Assembly (NCBI RefSeq): GCF_004210375.1
Contig: NC_134831.1
Location: forward strand, 43,434,035-43,498,034
Reading direction: 5' to 3'
From: Tachypleus tridentatus
Lineage: Eukaryota > Arthropoda > Merostomata > Xiphosura > Limulidae
Length of the DNA stretch: 64,000 nt
Shown here piece after piece: positions 46,560 through 55,704 of this stretch. How positions within the stretch are numbered: the first letter of the stretch is position 1; every line of letters starts with the position of its first letter. The translations under genes and the position numbers were made by a program. The notes below the pieces were generated by a model. It made no database searches. It saw nothing but the letters and a program-made list of their open reading frames with translations, and was not told the origin of the DNA.

Positions 46560-48300
46560 TTTACAATTTCAAGGTATAGTTATCACAACATTGAACAACT
46601 TTTCCAATGAACGTGGACATTCCTTGGTGCCATTTCTCTCCTTCATTATATACTTCAAGACTTCTTTGGGTGAGGATGTGGATCAAGTACTTTTGCTTTT
46701 ACTCCTTTCTTTTTTTCTGATATCAAAGCATCTATATCCTCTGCCTTGTTCAATTTCTGTGGTGATTCTGTTTTATCAACGTTTCGATTGGTCCTCACTG
46801 TCCTCTTTGATTCCATTCTTATTACCATGATTTTTTGAAGAGAGGTGTGGAAAGTTATTTTTGGTAACTTGGAAGTTTCGTTTCTAGATTGACGTGAGAA
46901 CAAAGAATCACCTTCCAAGAGTGAGCTATACGAACTTGGGTCCTCCAGGTAGCATTAAAAGCCAACAAGATTTACATTTATTATTAATTTTTAATAATAA
47001 ACATCTACAACGTGTCCCTTATCATTCTCTTCTGCTCACTTAACTTCCTCAGCAAAAAAACAAATATTTCTTTTCAGCCATGATCAAGCTAGATTTTCTC
47101 CTGCTTAATGCCCAGACAATCACTTCCACGAATTTAAAGCTTTCGACAATTCATGAAATAAGCTTTATCTCTTCTTTAGAGAGAAAAAGGTCAATGAAAA
47201 AAAAGATCAGTCACAAAACTTGCAAGAATGACTTTCAATTCCAAGGACCTCTTTAACACTATGAGCATAGAGATCCATGTAATACGAGTTTCCTTAAGCA
47301 AATATAATTAATTTTCCTATTTGGGACTTCTCCTTACTCGTCTCAGTTCTTTGTCTCCTTTCTCTTCAACATATTTTATCTGAGTTTGTTTTATTGGTAA
47401 TTTCCTCATATTTTTCTTCTTCCTCGTCATCTTCATCAGACATTTTATAGAGGGCATCAACAAGAGCCAAATGAAGTTCATGACTATGGCAAAGCTGATG
47501 GTTCACATCCATCAACTGATTTACATTCTTCATCACAGAAGCACTATCAGTGACGATAGAAATAATGTTCTTTTTTAAGTCCAACTCAAAGCTCTTCAAC
47601 TTATTAGTGACAATATGATCTGACTTGGTTGGTAGCATGTTTCCTTTAATTCTTATCATGCTAAGTCCAATGAGTTTTTTGCCTGTAGCATTAAGGTACA
47701 CATGCACCTTCTTTTTTGTTTAGAGTTTCATTCACCCATTGACAAGTAAAATCTCTTGCCTGCCTCTCTCCTTTGCTTGAGTTCAGCCTTTATTTTCTCT
47801 TAAAGTTGTCTTCCAAACGAAATGACCTTTGCCCCGATGCCTTTCTCTGCTACATATATATTCAAAGCTTAGGATTTCCTTTCATTCTTGTTTTCTGTTT
47901 GTTGGCTAAGATGGCAAAGAGAATGCAATCAACTGCAGTCAAATTGACAAGGACTAATTTTGAGGAAGTTTGGTTGGCTCTTTGTAATTCTAAAAAGACT
48001 AAAGGCTGGGTATCACCAGATGTGGAACGAGAAATGTAGAAATGACGGTGATATTATTCTTCAGATTGCGCTGATATCTGAATGTCGACGTTTACAGATG
48101 GGCTTTGAAGATTGGCTCGCAATTTCAATATAGCTGTTTTATTGGTGTGGAAGTATCTATATATTTTAAGTCTTAACTCTACTTTAACCATGTGAATCTT
48201 TGTGACCTCAATCTTCGAGGGTTGCTTGATCTTGATAGCTTTTAAAATGGACGTTGAGATGAGATTTTGCACGTTCCCCAACTCTATGATGGACTTTGGT
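46560..48300 (-). pseudogene. Second hAT-like transposase fossil
   Basis: Minus-strand blocks. The clearest is at 47707-47366, where MIRIKGNMLPTKSDHIVTNK is followed by ISIVTDSASVMKN (the TTDGASVM catalytic-core block) and HQLCHSHELHLALVDALYK (the CxxHxLHL block). Just upstream, about 47760-47700, RFYLSMGE with RRCMCTLML resembles the RFSLTxDEWTS-RRYMNVNV block. Downstream, 46918-46655 is a lysine-rich piece with MVIRMESKRTVRTNRNVD, followed by a frameshift. The C-terminal dimerisation block and the element ends were not found. Identification as the ZBED-like hAT lineage is from recalled motifs; the N-terminal part beyond 47800 is uncertain. Confidence 0.65.
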
Positions 48301-49684
48301 ATGTCCTCGAACTTAAGTTTGAGCCGATTACATCAACACAAATGTACAAAACCTCAAATTCTTCTAGAAATAATATAAAAAGAGCTAAATATGCATTACA
48401 TCGATAATCAAAGCTTTTTTCTTTAACTTTACTGGCTGATCCATATTTTGTAAAACCATTTAGTTTGCTTTAGTTCAAGAAAACAGGCATAAGTAGATCA
48501 GGCAGTTTATGGATGTAAAAAGTGCGGAATATATTTTTGATAAAATGATGGGAAAAATTAAACATTTTTCACTATTTTCTAAAAGTATTTTTGGTTAATT
48601 AATGATTAAATTCGGAGGAATGATTAACTGATTAATCAGTGCTATCTCATAAAGAAAGTTCATTACTTAACAATTAGAATAGTATATATATGTATATATA
48701 TATATATATATTAAAGTATGTATTAATCGTTTCCAAAAATTAATAAATAAATAATATTATATTATTAACCCTTATGTTTTATAGTTCACACAATGTAAAT
48801 GGTTCTTTATTCTTCATAAAATTGGTGATATAAATAGCACCTTGACAACTACTGTATCTTTTTCATTCCATTCGACCTAATGAAACCTGGTTTGGGCAAA
48901 AGGCCTTGTCGACATTGAATGTAGAAGGTGTGGAGTGGTTGAAATATTACTGCATTTTAGTCTTACTTACTTATGCTAAGAAATTAATAACGTTACATAA
49001 TAAGTAGTTTTTCATTATTCACTACTTACTGATTACACTTCTATCTACTCTTAGAAGCTCATTTAAAATTTTTGAGAAGTCGTTTTAGTTATGCCTTAAA
49101 ACAAACTTTAGAGAAAACGAGTCAAACACTTAGAATATTGAGATTTTTTTATATGGTGAAAACGTTTTCAAACTATTCTATAGCTCGACTTTTGTAGTCC
49201 AGTCAGAATTACAGAAACTAGAAATGTTCTCTTATAACATGTACGCTATTCGATTGAGAGAATACTGCTTACATTTTTTATTTGGAATTTTTCAGTCTAC
49301 TTCTTCAGTGATGTCAAGAACCTGACGATGACTGAAGAAGGTCGAAACGTTGTTCGCTCCTCTACGTAAAAAATTTTCTCAACCCAAATGAGCCGTTTTT
49401 ACATGTATATTTCTCAGTCTACTTCTTGTAAACACCTGTCTTATTATAAATTAGTTACATGAGATTCTAGTTAATCGAACCTTCAACTTTATATAAAATC
49501 ATTGCTGAATAATATAAAGAAATTGAAGGTGGTTTGGTTTGTCTCCCACGAGTAGTACAGAAACGCAAATGAGTAGGCGTTGCAATATCACATAACAATG
49601 ATCCATTCGATACAGGGTCAATAAGATCTTTCATGATCACCACTTCCCCTGTAGTTACGTTCATATAAGTTTTGTTTTCTGTTT
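48301..49684. other. Non-coding stretch with TA microsatellite and a PLE-end-like segment
   Basis: A TA-rich microsatellite lies at 48681-48712. The stretch 49292-49427 is bounded by direct repeats TCAGTCTACTTCTT (49292-49305 and 49414-49427) and contains a hammerhead-like core. Confidence 0.5.
49321..49352 (+). ncRNA. Hammerhead-ribozyme-like core of PLE type
   Basis: CTGACGA (49322-49328) fits the hammerhead CUGANGA core. It is followed by a short potential stem (GAC with GTC) and GAAAC (49344-49348), then GTTGTTC. The string 'ggtcgaaacgttgttcgctc' is typical of the conserved end segment of Penelope-like elements. A GAAC just before the core could pair with the GTTC after it. Activity is unlikely given the weak stem II, and the fold is my inference. 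Confidence 0.35.
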
Positions 49685-49872
49685 AATTTCGAGTCAATCT
49701 ACATGAGGATATCTGCGCTAGTCGTCCATAATTTAACAATGTAAGACTAGAAGAAAGGCAGCTGGTCATCACCACCCACCACCAACTCTTGTTGGTAAAA
49801 GAGCAGCCCAAATTAGGGATGGTCAGTGCAGATAGCTTTTGTGTAGCTTTGCGCAAAATTTTAAAAACAAAC
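49685..49872. repeat. Two SINE family 1 3' ends fused head to head (foldback)
   Basis: From 49685 to about 49795 the sequence is a minus-strand SINE ('tctgcgctagtcgtccataa', 'agaaaggcagctggtcatca', 'caccaccaactcttg'). It then switches to plus strand ('ttggtaaaagagcagcccaa', 'attagggatggtcagtgcag', 'tagctttgcgcaaaattt') with an AAAC tail. The tRNA heads and most of one body are missing. The outer arms can pair as a hairpin. Confidence 0.88.
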
Positions 49873-49902
49873 AAACACAAAACAATATTGAAATAAAAAC
49901 AA

Positions 49903-50038
49903 GCCCCCCTCGCTAGTACAGCGGTAGGTCTACGGATTTACAACGCTAAAATCAGGGGTTCGATTCCCCTCGGTGGGCTCAGCAGATAGCTCGATGTGGC
50001 TTTGCTATAAGAAAACAAAATAAAAACAACAACAAAAC
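49903..50038 (+). repeat. SINE, family 2, full length
   Basis: The best family 2 copy: 'gcccccctcgctagtacagc', 'ggtaggtctacggatttaca', box B GGGTTCGATTCCCC, 'gtgggctcagcagatagctc' and 'atgtggctttgctataagaa'. AAATAAAAACAA occurs before (49891-49902) and within the tail (50018-50029), a possible target duplication. Confidence 0.92.
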
Positions 50039-50174
50039 GTCTTGTTCATTTTCATATTTCTGTCCTTCCTGTGAGCAAGGTCACCCACAGCAAGGTTCTT
50101 GAATAACAACAATTTCGACCCAGTTTTTCCCAAGCAAAATAACAAAAACGGTCTAATTTCTGATCAGTTAATAA

Positions 50175-50576
50175 ATGGCGTGATAAGTGACTAAAGCGAT
50201 TGATTCATAATCTGCAGATCACGGAGGAGAAACCTGTAACCGAAGAAGCTCGCTCTTATAGTTGTGAGGTCATCATAATATAATGGTCAGTTCTAATAGT
50301 TTGTAAAGATCGGCCCAAGAATTGGTGGTGGACATCGTTTGCTAACTGTCCTTTCCCTAACCTCTCATATCAAGATTGTGTAGCCCCCGCTTACAGCGGT
50401 AAGTCTAATGATTTACAAAGCGAAAATTAGGGGATCGATTCCCGTCGGTGGACTCAGCAGATAGCTCGATGTGGCTTTGCTATAAAACACACACACACAC
50501 ACAATACTATGTAGAATGGCTAGCACAAGTAGTCCTCGAATATCTTTGCCCAAAATTCTACAAACAATCTTATCAA
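50175..50576 (+). repeat. SINE, family 1, interrupted by a family 2 SINE
   Basis: Head 'tggcgtgataagtgactaaa' and body 'tggtggtggacatcgtttgc' run to about 50386. The tail part ('gtagaatggctagcacaagt', 'cgaatatctttgcccaaaat', 'tctacaaacaatc') resumes at about 50509. The interval is a family 2 SINE. This old family 1 copy is strongly diverged. Confidence 0.82.
50387..50503 (+). repeat. SINE, family 2, nested in a family 1 SINE
   Basis: 'cccccgcttacagcggtaag', box B GGATCGATTCCC, 'ggactcagcagatagctcga' and 'tgtggctttgctataaaaca', ending in a (CA)8-9 run. ATTGTGTAG before and ACTATGTAG after may be a diverged target duplication. Confidence 0.9.
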
Positions 50577-52079
50577 TCAGTTAATAATGAAAGACATTTT
50601 AATACGCTATAAATTTTATAAAGAACATTGCAATAGCAGAGGAAGAAGTATGTGGCAATTCCTTTATATTCAAATATTACTAGAATAAAGTAATAACAAG
50701 TTAACTCCAGTAGCAACACTTTTTTTATTCTGGAAAGTACTTTAAGCCTTTCAGTTTTTTAATTTTGCAGTTCGATTCTTCCTGGTAGTGGTTGCTCTTA
50801 TCCTTGTTGACTATCGAGTAAAAATCTGTTTAACTTGGTATGACTTTTTTTTTCCTTTCTGAAACGCTTCTTTTTTGACTGTTTCAACTTAGTAACTGAA
50901 TAGTCTTTAATGCACAGGATTAAGTGTTTTCTGATTGACAAGAGTTGTGCTTGTAAATTTTCCAGAAACAGAGAGAGCTACACAATAAATAATGTTTATA
51001 AAATTCCGTTCCCAAATGATCAGGGTTGGTACTTAACTGTATTTGAAGTGGAAATCAACAAAATGGAATCGCCTTATCAACCAGACGATCTTAATTTGTC
51101 CAGAAATTACAGAAACTTTTCTCAAGCCTGCTTACTTGTGGAGAATAAGAGTAGCTGTTTGTGTTCATTAAAGTCGCTGATGTTTGATGTGCCCACTAGG
51201 TAGCGTACACGAAATTTTCTATGGCTAAATGTCTATGTTTTTATATTCATAACAGCTAAAATTGATAATAGTTTTCGCTGTTGTCTTGTCTGACGTTTAT
51301 GCATACTTTATAAGCTATTATACAATTTCTAAATACTGTAATTTTTTTTTTTCAAATATTCGTTGTACAACTTCTGGTACTGCATAACGTTTACCAGAGT
51401 TTAAAATTCTATACTATTGAATTGTTTAAAGTTGTAGAATTCTTAAGTATTTATTATTGTTCGGATAACTTTTTAAGCCTAATACCAGTATTGCTCATTA
51501 TATTTTAGGCTTAGCATTTTAATCTTTAAGAAAATATCTAGTTATATATTATCAAATAATATCTAAAGTAGTTTAAGGTTTACTATTTTTTTTTGTGTGT
51601 GGATAAAGGTAATACTTATATTTTGGAATATGACCTATTTTTAAAGGAGGTTGTTAGTTGGTTAGCGATAGTGAACAAACGCGACACGGTACACAGGTTC
51701 AAGATTTTCCTTCAAGCTAAGTGGTAAAAATAAGCATACGCAGTAAACATGTCAATTCCATGTTACATATTGTAAGACTGTTTAAAGACTTTTTATCAAT
51801 AGATTTGTCCACCGAATGAAAACATTTTTGTTAAGTGGAGAAAAATAACAACATTGGTTTGAAGTTACACTATCTAAAGGCATTTCACAATAGTTTTAAA
51901 AACTTGTGTGCACTGTCAATTAGAGTTGCGTCAATAAAGAAGTCACATGTAACGGGTATTAGAACACATCGCCTTTAAATGGTGTCAGTGTGTTAAGAAC
52001 GGTCTGAGGTTACATTTACAATTTAGTGTACATACAAACAACACTACGTTATGTTGGAAAGTTACACATGAAGCTACTA
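50577..52079. other. Non-coding stretch with an orphan 97-codon frame
   Basis: An ATG-started frame at 50910-51203 (97 codons, seven cysteines) has no recognised motif and no neighbouring splice structure beyond a 'gcacag' just after its start. I do not call it a gene. Otherwise this is AT-rich DNA with nothing recognised. Confidence 0.4.
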
Positions 52080-52316
52080 CGCTCAAAGCTACTCGAGGGA
52101 TATCTGCATTAGCTATCACTAATTTTGAACTAATAGATTAGATGGAAGGCAGCTAGTCGACAGCACCTACGGTCAATCCATGGGATCTAATCGCCACACT
52201 TTTGACTCATCCACATACCCCTAATGTGTAGAGCGCAAGTATCGTTTTCGAGATAACGAAACGCGAACCATAGTTGAATCATAGTCCGCACGCTAACCAT
52301 TGATCAACTCTCTGAC
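52080..52316 (-). repeat. SINE, family 1 related, old copy
   Basis: Minus-strand order is kept: 'gctcaaagctactcgaggga', 'tatctgcattagctatcact', 'gatggaaggcagctagtcga', then a diverged promoter region ('tagtccgcacgctaaccatt'). The middle TTGGTAAAAGAG part is missing, as in the old copy at 42436. Confidence 0.75.
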
Positions 52317-52420
52317 TTATTGCTGTAATTATATGTAAAAATAATTTAGCTCATGATGTATAGCAATAATGTTTTGCTAATGAATAAAACAGTATCCAAA
52401 ACTATTTTATTTATTTTATC

Positions 52421-52495
52421 CACCTGGTGGCTTAGTGGTGAACTTGAGAATTTATTTATAAGGTTCAATACCTGAGAAGACCAAAGTGCAGGTAA
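52421..52495 (+). repeat. Possible SINE family 3 head fragment
   Basis: 'ccacctggtggcttagtggt' and 'aggttcaatacctgagaaga' follow box A and box B positions of family 3. It is cut by the family 2 SINE that follows. Confidence 0.35.
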
Positions 52496-52612
52496 CGTGT
52501 GTTTTTCTAATATCAAAGCCACATCAAGCTATCTGCCACGTTCACCGAGGGAAATCGAACCCCTGATTTTACCGTTGTAAGTCCGAATACTTACTGGTTT
52601 CCTAGCGGGGAA
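52496..52612 (-). repeat. SINE, family 2
   Basis: Minus-strand copy: 'gtgtgtttttctaatatcaa', 'agccacatcaagctatctgc', box B complement GAAATCGAACCCC, and 'actggtttcctagcgggg'. Confidence 0.87.
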
Positions 52613-52646
52613 CATGCAGGGAGCCCGATATATATATATATATATA

Positions 52647-53634
52647 CACCCTTGTGCAAATTAGCTGAAACAAGACGAAAAATTACGATTTTTTCAATTT
52701 TTTACGTTTTATTTCTGAGAATCCAAAAGTTACTCACAAATTAATACATAATATGACCGCCTTTATTTTTCAGAAGATCATTAATCCGCTTTGGCATCGA
52801 GTCCATGAGTTGAATGCACTCTTTACTAATTTTTGGATCGCGATACCACACCTCAATTATGGCCTCAATTAGCTTATCTTTCGTAGTACAGTCTTTTCCC
52901 TGAAGTCTTTCTTTACAAATCGCCCAAAGATTTTCAATAAGATTTAAATCCGGAGAGTTTCCAGGCCAGTTCGGCACCTTTATTCGCGTTGTACTCATAA
53001 AATTCTTCAGAAGTTTCGATGTGTGGCACGGAACCAGATCTTGCTGAAAAATGCCAGATTCATCTGGAAATCTCTTTTTCAATTTTGAAACGACTCTTCT
53101 CTGCAAAACTTCGATGTACTGTGGTCCTCGCATCATATCTTCTACGATATGTAAGTCTCCGACGCCATAGTAGCTGAAAAAGCCCCAAAACGTCTTCTTC
53201 AAGGGATGTTTTACGAACTGATTGATGTTAGATTCTCGAAGTTTCTCACCTGGAGATCTGCGAACATGTAGACTTCTTTGACCCTGTACGAAGAAATGAG
53301 TCTCGTCATTGAATAACACCTTCCTCCATTGTTCTTGCGTCCAATTCTTGTATTTCAGACTCCATTGATAATTTTTCGTCATTGTGTTGGTAAGAAGTTG
53401 TTTTTTGACTGGTCTCCTTGCCCTTCTAACGCAATTTCGAATGACGTAATATTCCTCAACATTTCGTCATATATCCCAAAAATAGATCGACCGTACTGCA
53501 AATGACTAATGACGCCGTCTGTGTGAAAAAAATGACTATTAAAGAAAATCAGCGGGTCCAGCGAGCCTATACCGGCCGCCATGCTGAAAATATTGTAAAA
53601 TGACCATTTGTTTCAATTAATTTGCATAAGAGTG
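52647..53634 (-). mobile_element. Tc1-like transposon with both inverted repeats, internally deleted
   Basis: The left end ACACCCTTGTGCAAATTAGC and the inverted right end (ACACTCTTATGCAAATTAAT on the minus strand, ending at about 53634) agree over about 28 bases, continuing into TGAAACAA. Both are flanked by TA. Total length is about 990 bp, short for an autonomous element of this type (about 1.3-1.7 kb), because the DNA-binding half of the transposase is missing. Confidence 0.88.
52741..53466 (-). pseudogene. Tc1 transposase (DD34E), C-terminal two thirds
   Basis: A long open frame of 213 codons from the ATG at 53382 to 52741, and in the same frame back to about 53466 (CVRRARRPVKKQLL, the linker before the catalytic core). 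Catalytic residues are visible: the first aspartate in VLFNDETHFFVQG, the second in GIFQQDLVPCHTSK, and the glutamate in SPDLNLIENLW. Counting gives 34 residues between the second D and the E, the Tc1 signature. It ends RINDLLKNKGGHIMY. A stop lies in frame upstream of the linker (about 53470) and the helix-turn-helix region is absent; a 67-codon frame at 53379-53582 in another phase occupies that space. The intact catalytic core suggests a relatively young copy, but it cannot bind its ends without the N-terminus. Confidence 0.9.
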
Positions 53635-53910
53635 TATGTATATATATTGGGCTTAAGAAACAAACAAATTAAATCCTTCTGGTTCAGTGCATCAAATAAA
53701 AGAAAGTAATAATTTGTAATAATTGTTTCATGTATTTCAACTGTTATTATTTTAGCTCACAGTACAAATTATTTGTGAATTTGGACAGAGTAATTTTAAA
53801 ACATCAAAAACATTGTCTGTAGAATTTTGTGTGACAAAATCATAGCTAAGTCCAAGAAATAGTACTTTTTATATGGCTTCGTGATGCATCATTTGAAATG
53901 AAAAGTTTAG
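53635..53910. other. Non-coding spacer
   Basis: TA-rich at the transposon flank; nothing else recognised. Confidence 0.4.
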
Positions 53911-53911
53911 A

Positions 53912-54045
53912 CGATAATAATAATTGACTTGATGAGTAATGAGTAATAATCATTGATTTGATGAGTATTTAGTAATAATCTATGGCTTGATGAATAATTA
54001 GTAATAACCATTGACTTTGTGAGTAATTAGTAATAATCATTGGGA
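53912..54045. repeat. ~30-bp minisatellite, 4 copies
   Basis: The unit is approximately 'aataatcattgacttgatga' plus 'gtaattagt', with small variations, at about 53917, 53945, 53976 and 54008. Confidence 0.7.
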
Positions 54046-54299
54046 ATATCTCTTAGTTATTTTGGAACAAATAACATGTTAATATGAAATATTGAAAACG
54101 TTTCAAAAATTATTAAAACTGAAATGTGATTTTTTAAAATCATGTGTTAATTCGTGTTTTGAAATACTTATTCTTAGCTTCTTATTTTCTTAACACAACT
54201 TTTAGGTTTTTATTCAGATCAACGTACTGGTGATTACTGTTTTATTGCTGTGGTTGACATTGCAATAGTTTACAAAAACATTCGGATACTTAAAGAGTG
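54046..54299. other. Non-coding spacer
   Basis: AT-rich; nothing recognised. Confidence 0.4.
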
Positions 54300-54570
54300 G
54301 TTTGGTTTGAATTTCGCGCAAAACTACACAAGGGCTATCTGCGCTAGCTGTCCCTAATTTTGCAGTGTAAGACTAGAGGAAAAGCAGCTAGTCATTACCA
54401 CCCACCGCCAACTCTTGGGCTACTCTTTTATCATTGAATTGGGATTGATCGTCACATTATAACGCCCACACAGCTGGAAGGGCGAGCATGTTTGGTGTGA
54501 CGGGGAATCGAACCTGCGACTTTCGGATTACGAGTCGAGTGCCTTAACTACCTGGTCATACCGGGCCGGC
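54300..54570 (-). repeat. SINE, family 1, full length with TSD
   Basis: Minus-strand copy ending with its head 'cctggtcataccgggccgg' at 54570. Imperfect direct repeats TTAAAGAGTG (54290-54299) and TTAAGGAGTG (54572-54581) flank it. About six bases are missing at TTGGTAAAAGAG. Confidence 0.9.
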
Positions 54571-54581
54571 TTTAAGGAGTG

Positions 54582-55323
54582 TACATTCGGTGGCCAACTT
54601 TAAAACCATTAAATTCTTTAGCAAATATGTTGATTTTTAACGCCACCATACGGAACAGAGCATACGAGTAGTTACTTTAACTTAATTTAAAGTTCTGTGA
54701 CAATTTTGTTTTTGAAAGATATCAAGTCCTGTCTGTCTCCTTACTTGTACTTTGATTTAAAGCCGTGCAAAATTCTTCTTTTACCACATCAAATATTCTT
54801 GAACGTTGACATAATTGGTAAAAGTTAATTTTATATGAAATTACGTTCTGTTCTGTGTCTTCTGTGTAAATAAGGCATGTTTAGGCTATTGTTTACATGT
54901 CACGCACTCTAAACGTTAAATCTGATTACAGATTTTCACAGTTACGTTTTCTTGTTCCAATTATTCGGACAGAAATAAAATTGAAATATATGTTTTGTAT
55001 TTATTATTTTTCTTTCCAGTCCGTTTTACGTACTGTGATTTTTTAAACATACATTTTTTACTTTCATACTCGTGATAAATGGTATATTTGACTTTTATTG
55101 AATTAGTTTATATCCGATAGTAATTATGCATTTATGTATATTGTATTTATTGCATACTTAGCTGTAAAATATTAAAAACCAATAATACTCTCAATTTTTT
55201 ATTAGTTCAGGTAACTTTTTATAGTTCATAGCCTTTTTCATTCTGTATAATCATGTTTTACAGATACTTGATTTATAGCATCAAATTAATGTATGTTGAT
55301 TTTATTTATTCTTTTTTCTCTCA
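54582..55323 (+). other. Putative intron 3' part upstream of the PTB gene
   Basis: AT-rich sequence that ends in a pyrimidine tract and AG ('ttattcttttttctctcag' at 55305-55323), a strong splice-acceptor match. Inside is no recognised repeat other than the SINE just upstream. It is read here as the end of an intron in the 5' UTR. Confidence 0.55.
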
Positions 55324-55704
55324 GAGGTGGCGTTTTTCTTTTGAACTCCAACTCAACCGCTGACTTCCTTCGGTTGTTGGAATTCTTATTGTGGGTTGTC
55401 TACGGAAGCAACAAACTCACACTGGTACCGAATGTGGTTCTAGCCTTGATCGGATGCCGCAGGCCCAATAGGTCAGGTATTCCAGGTGTGTGTACGTATT
55501 GACAAAACCTATCAGAAGTAGGTAGTGTAAGTTGTGTGCCTTGCGGCTATTTTCTCCCTCTGTCCGTGGAAGTGCTAACAGAAGGGCTAAATCGAAGTTG
55601 ACACACAAAGCCAATTGTGGTGTGTGCGTTAACACTTTCGTGTCTGGAAGTTTGTTAAATTTAGTTAGACAAGTTTCTGAGATAGCTACGTGTTGCAACT
55701 GACC
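55324..55704 (+). other. 5' UTR exon segment of the PTB-domain gene
   Basis: Begins right after the acceptor at 55323 and runs without another splice signal into the start codon at 55705. It is clearly richer in GC than the flanking intron-like DNA. It contains several short upstream ATGs (for example around 55429 and 55454), which could damp translation. Exact transcript structure needs cDNA. Confidence 0.5.

Noticed and set aside
46489..46830. 113-codon plus-strand frame
   Set aside because: It is antisense to the hAT-like relic and has no motif; the minus-strand reading is the meaningful one.
50910..51203. 97-codon ATG-started frame, cysteine-containing
   Set aside because: No recognisable family, no conserved-looking structure and no supporting splice pattern; a frame of this length occurs by chance in this much sequence.
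55690..55704. Upstream start for the PTB protein adding five residues
   Set aside because: The codon is GTG; the ATG at 55705 has an excellent Kozak context.
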